DNA of 5,871 bases. Origin: Anaerolinea sp. Its GTDB lineage: Bacteria; Chloroflexota; Anaerolineae; Anaerolineales; Anaerolineaceae. Below are positions 5,001-5,871 of the stretch, piece after piece; positions within the stretch are counted from its first letter, which is position 1, and the number at the start of each line of letters is the position of its first letter. The notes under the pieces were generated by a model. It was not told the origin of the DNA, did no database searches, and was given only the letters and a program-made list of their open reading frames with translations. The position numbers were made by a program, and so were the translations under genes. Where the stretch lies: positions 1-5,871 of the forward strand of contig PNNU01000234.1 in assembly GCA_013824385.1 (NCBI GenBank), written 5' to 3'.

Positions 5001-5423
5001 TTACTCTTGATCCATATCGATATCGGATAGGTCAATGATCGAGGAAGTTTTGTTTTTATAGTGTTCGACAAGGTTCATGACGGTGGTCTTTTTGGTGACG
5101 ACAAAATCCGACGGCAGGGAGGTGTTTTGGAATTGGTTATGCAGGTTAATGAGGCGGTAAAGACCGGAGGAGGCGATGGAGATTGAGCGAAGGGTTTCGT
5201 TGAACTGGTCGATGGTCTTGCTTTTGAGGCCTTCTTCGTAGGTGACGTTGATGTAGTGTTTAAGGTGGTTGATGATGTCAATGAGATCGGTGAGTTGGGC
5301 GCGCTCAATGGGGGTGGTGTTACGGATGGAACGACCCTCGATATAGAGTCCGTGTTTGAGAGCGTTGAGGTTGCCGGGAGGGGCACCCCGTTTGCGTTTG
5401 GGGGTAGTTGTTTGGTCGGTCAT
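5001..5423 (-). CDS. Small hypothetical protein, GAPPGN/KHG motif
   Basis: The product has 140 residues. The N-terminus is basic and contains KRKRGAPPGNLNALKHGLY (residues 9-27). This G.P.GN.NA.KHG.Y motif I recall from many small, often multi-copy bacterial proteins and from some phage-associated proteins; its role is unknown to me, though its basic character suggests nucleic-acid contact. The middle (37-98) is predicted helical, with regular hydrophobic spacing (LTDLIDIINHLKHYINV; LRSISIASSGLYRLINL), and the C-terminus is acidic. The ATG at 5423 is chosen because GAAAGG (5431-5436, minus strand) lies seven bases before it. An upstream in-frame ATG at 5477 would extend the protein into the CGCAAAG repeat and is rejected. 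It has no operon partner and is bracketed by dispersed repeats on both sides, which hints at acquisition or at an association with mobile DNA. Confidence 0.72.
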   Translation of the reverse strand: MTDQTTTPKRKRGAPPGNLNALKHGLYIEGRSIRNTTPIERAQLTDLIDIINHLKHYINVTYEEGLKSKTIDQFNETLRSISIASSGLYRLINLHNQFQNTSLPSDFVVTKKTTVMNLVEHYKNKTSSIIDLSDIDMDQE

Positions 5424-5458
5424 TTTTGATCCTTTCTTGAACAAGTGCAAAAACCATG

Positions 5459-5489
5459 TCTCTCGCAAAGTCGCCAAGTTCGCAAAGAA
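5459..5489. repeat. CGCAAAG-type dispersed repeat, short copy
   Basis: TCTCTCGCAAAGTCGCCAAG and TTCGCAAAGAA match the first part of the composite repeats at 2622 and 4622, but no hairpin follows. It lies 36 bases upstream of the start codon at 5423, so it would be within the leader or promoter region of that gene. Confidence 0.7.
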
Positions 5490-5558
5490 AATCTTTTTCT
5501 AAACAATAATTAGTGGGGGGAAGGCCGCGGTGAAATTGAAATAGTAAGTGGTTAATTA

Positions 5559-5585
5559 ATTAGTACTAATGTTCTATTTTGTCAA
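5559..5585 (-). promoter_or_regulatory. Weak candidate promoter and palindrome
   Basis: Read on the minus strand, a perfect TTGACA (5580-5585) is followed by TACTAAT-like boxes at 15 bases, a short spacing. The -10 area coincides with the 12-bp palindrome ATTAGTACTAAT (5559-5570). A transcript would run about 130 bases to the start codon at 5423, through the CGCAAAG repeat. Confidence 0.3.
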
Positions 5586-5651
5586 GGGGGAATTTGAAAT
5601 TTGTGGTTGAAAAAATATTAACCACGAACCAAACGAAAATTTTCAAAGACA
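5582..5651. repeat. 70-bp direct repeat, copy 1
   Basis: All 70 bases are identical to 5802-5871, 220 bp away. The unit starts TCAAGGGGGAATTTG and contains the hairpin GTGGTT (5603-5608) / AACCAC (5620-5625) around an 11-base A/T loop. The stretch 5490-5581 before it holds no gene. Confidence 0.95.
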
Positions 5652-5720
5652 CAAAAAAATATATAAAAATATAAGACGCGATGAAGCAAAACAATAAAGT
5701 AATCAATAAAGTAGATTAAT

Positions 5721-5786
5721 GGTGGGGCAACGACCCCGCCACAAAGCAGGTAGGCGGGAATTGGTCCATGGGTCGTTGACCGCACC
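5721..5786. repeat. Nested inverted repeat
   Basis: GGTGGGGCAACGACCC (5721-5736) and GGGTCGTTGACCGCACC (5770-5786) are imperfect inverted arms with one mismatch and one gap. Inside them CCCGCC (5735-5740) pairs with GGCGGG (5753-5758). This GC-rich island lies in very A/T-rich DNA between the two 70-bp repeats and may be a small mobile or structured element. No protein is encoded. Confidence 0.7.
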
Positions 5787-5801
5787 CTACGACTCAAACC
5801 A

Positions 5802-5871
5802 TCAAGGGGGAATTTGAAATTTGTGGTTGAAAAAATATTAACCACGAACCAAACGAAAATTTTCAAAGACA
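5802..5871. repeat. 70-bp direct repeat, copy 2 (cut by window edge)
   Basis: This copy is identical to 5582-5651 up to the last base of the window, so its true end is unknown and the repeat may be longer than 70 bp. A unit length of 220 bp is implied if this is a tandem array. Confidence 0.95.

Noticed and set aside
5618..5866. Minus-strand open frame of 82 codons at the right end
   Set aside because: It spans two copies of the direct repeat and the inverted repeat; the peptide is a mix of Phe/Tyr runs from A/T-rich DNA and looks non-coding.

Overview
This window reads as a stretch of chromosome from an environmental bacterium. A Chloroflexota (Anaerolineae-like) source is my best guess. 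It rests on the style of the proteins (a soluble-head plus four-helix membrane protein, and a small GAPPGN/KHG-motif protein) and on the many dispersed CGCAAAG-type and CCCGCC/GGCGGG repeats between genes. No rRNA, tRNA or other taxonomic marker is present, so this is inference only.

Left part (1-1897): the C-terminal end of an unrecognised gene is followed by a very AT-rich control region. That region holds four copies of a TATAG-led motif at exactly 28-bp steps, two of them clear palindromes, overlapping likely sigma-70 promoters. Behind it lies a two-gene unit: a SatD-like protein (a class III nucleotide-cyclase-like N-terminal region plus a C-terminal helix-turn-helix) and, overlapping it by one base in TAATG, a DUF3307 integral membrane protein. 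This unit is the most interesting part of the window. A cyclase-like or sensor protein joined to a membrane partner under an ordered operator array suggests a self-regulated signalling or stress module.

Middle (1898-3955): nine and a half copies of an 8-bp tandem repeat start right after the DUF3307 stop codon. They are followed by an Isf-like flavodoxin-fold protein with a compact CX2CX2CX6C cysteine motif. A composite dispersed repeat ending in a terminator-like hairpin closes that gene. On the minus strand, a TetR-family repressor and a small protein that may have a dimeric alpha/beta-barrel fold form a two-gene operon. The tetR start codon is touched by a perfect 28-bp palindrome, its probable own operator.

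Right part (3956-5871): a membrane protein is transcribed divergently from tetR and is followed by a second copy of the composite repeat with the same type of hairpin. A small minus-strand protein with a GAPPGN/KHG motif is bracketed by further dispersed repeats. The window ends in repeat-rich non-coding DNA: a perfect 70-bp direct repeat 220 bp apart, cut by the window edge, with a nested inverted repeat between the copies.
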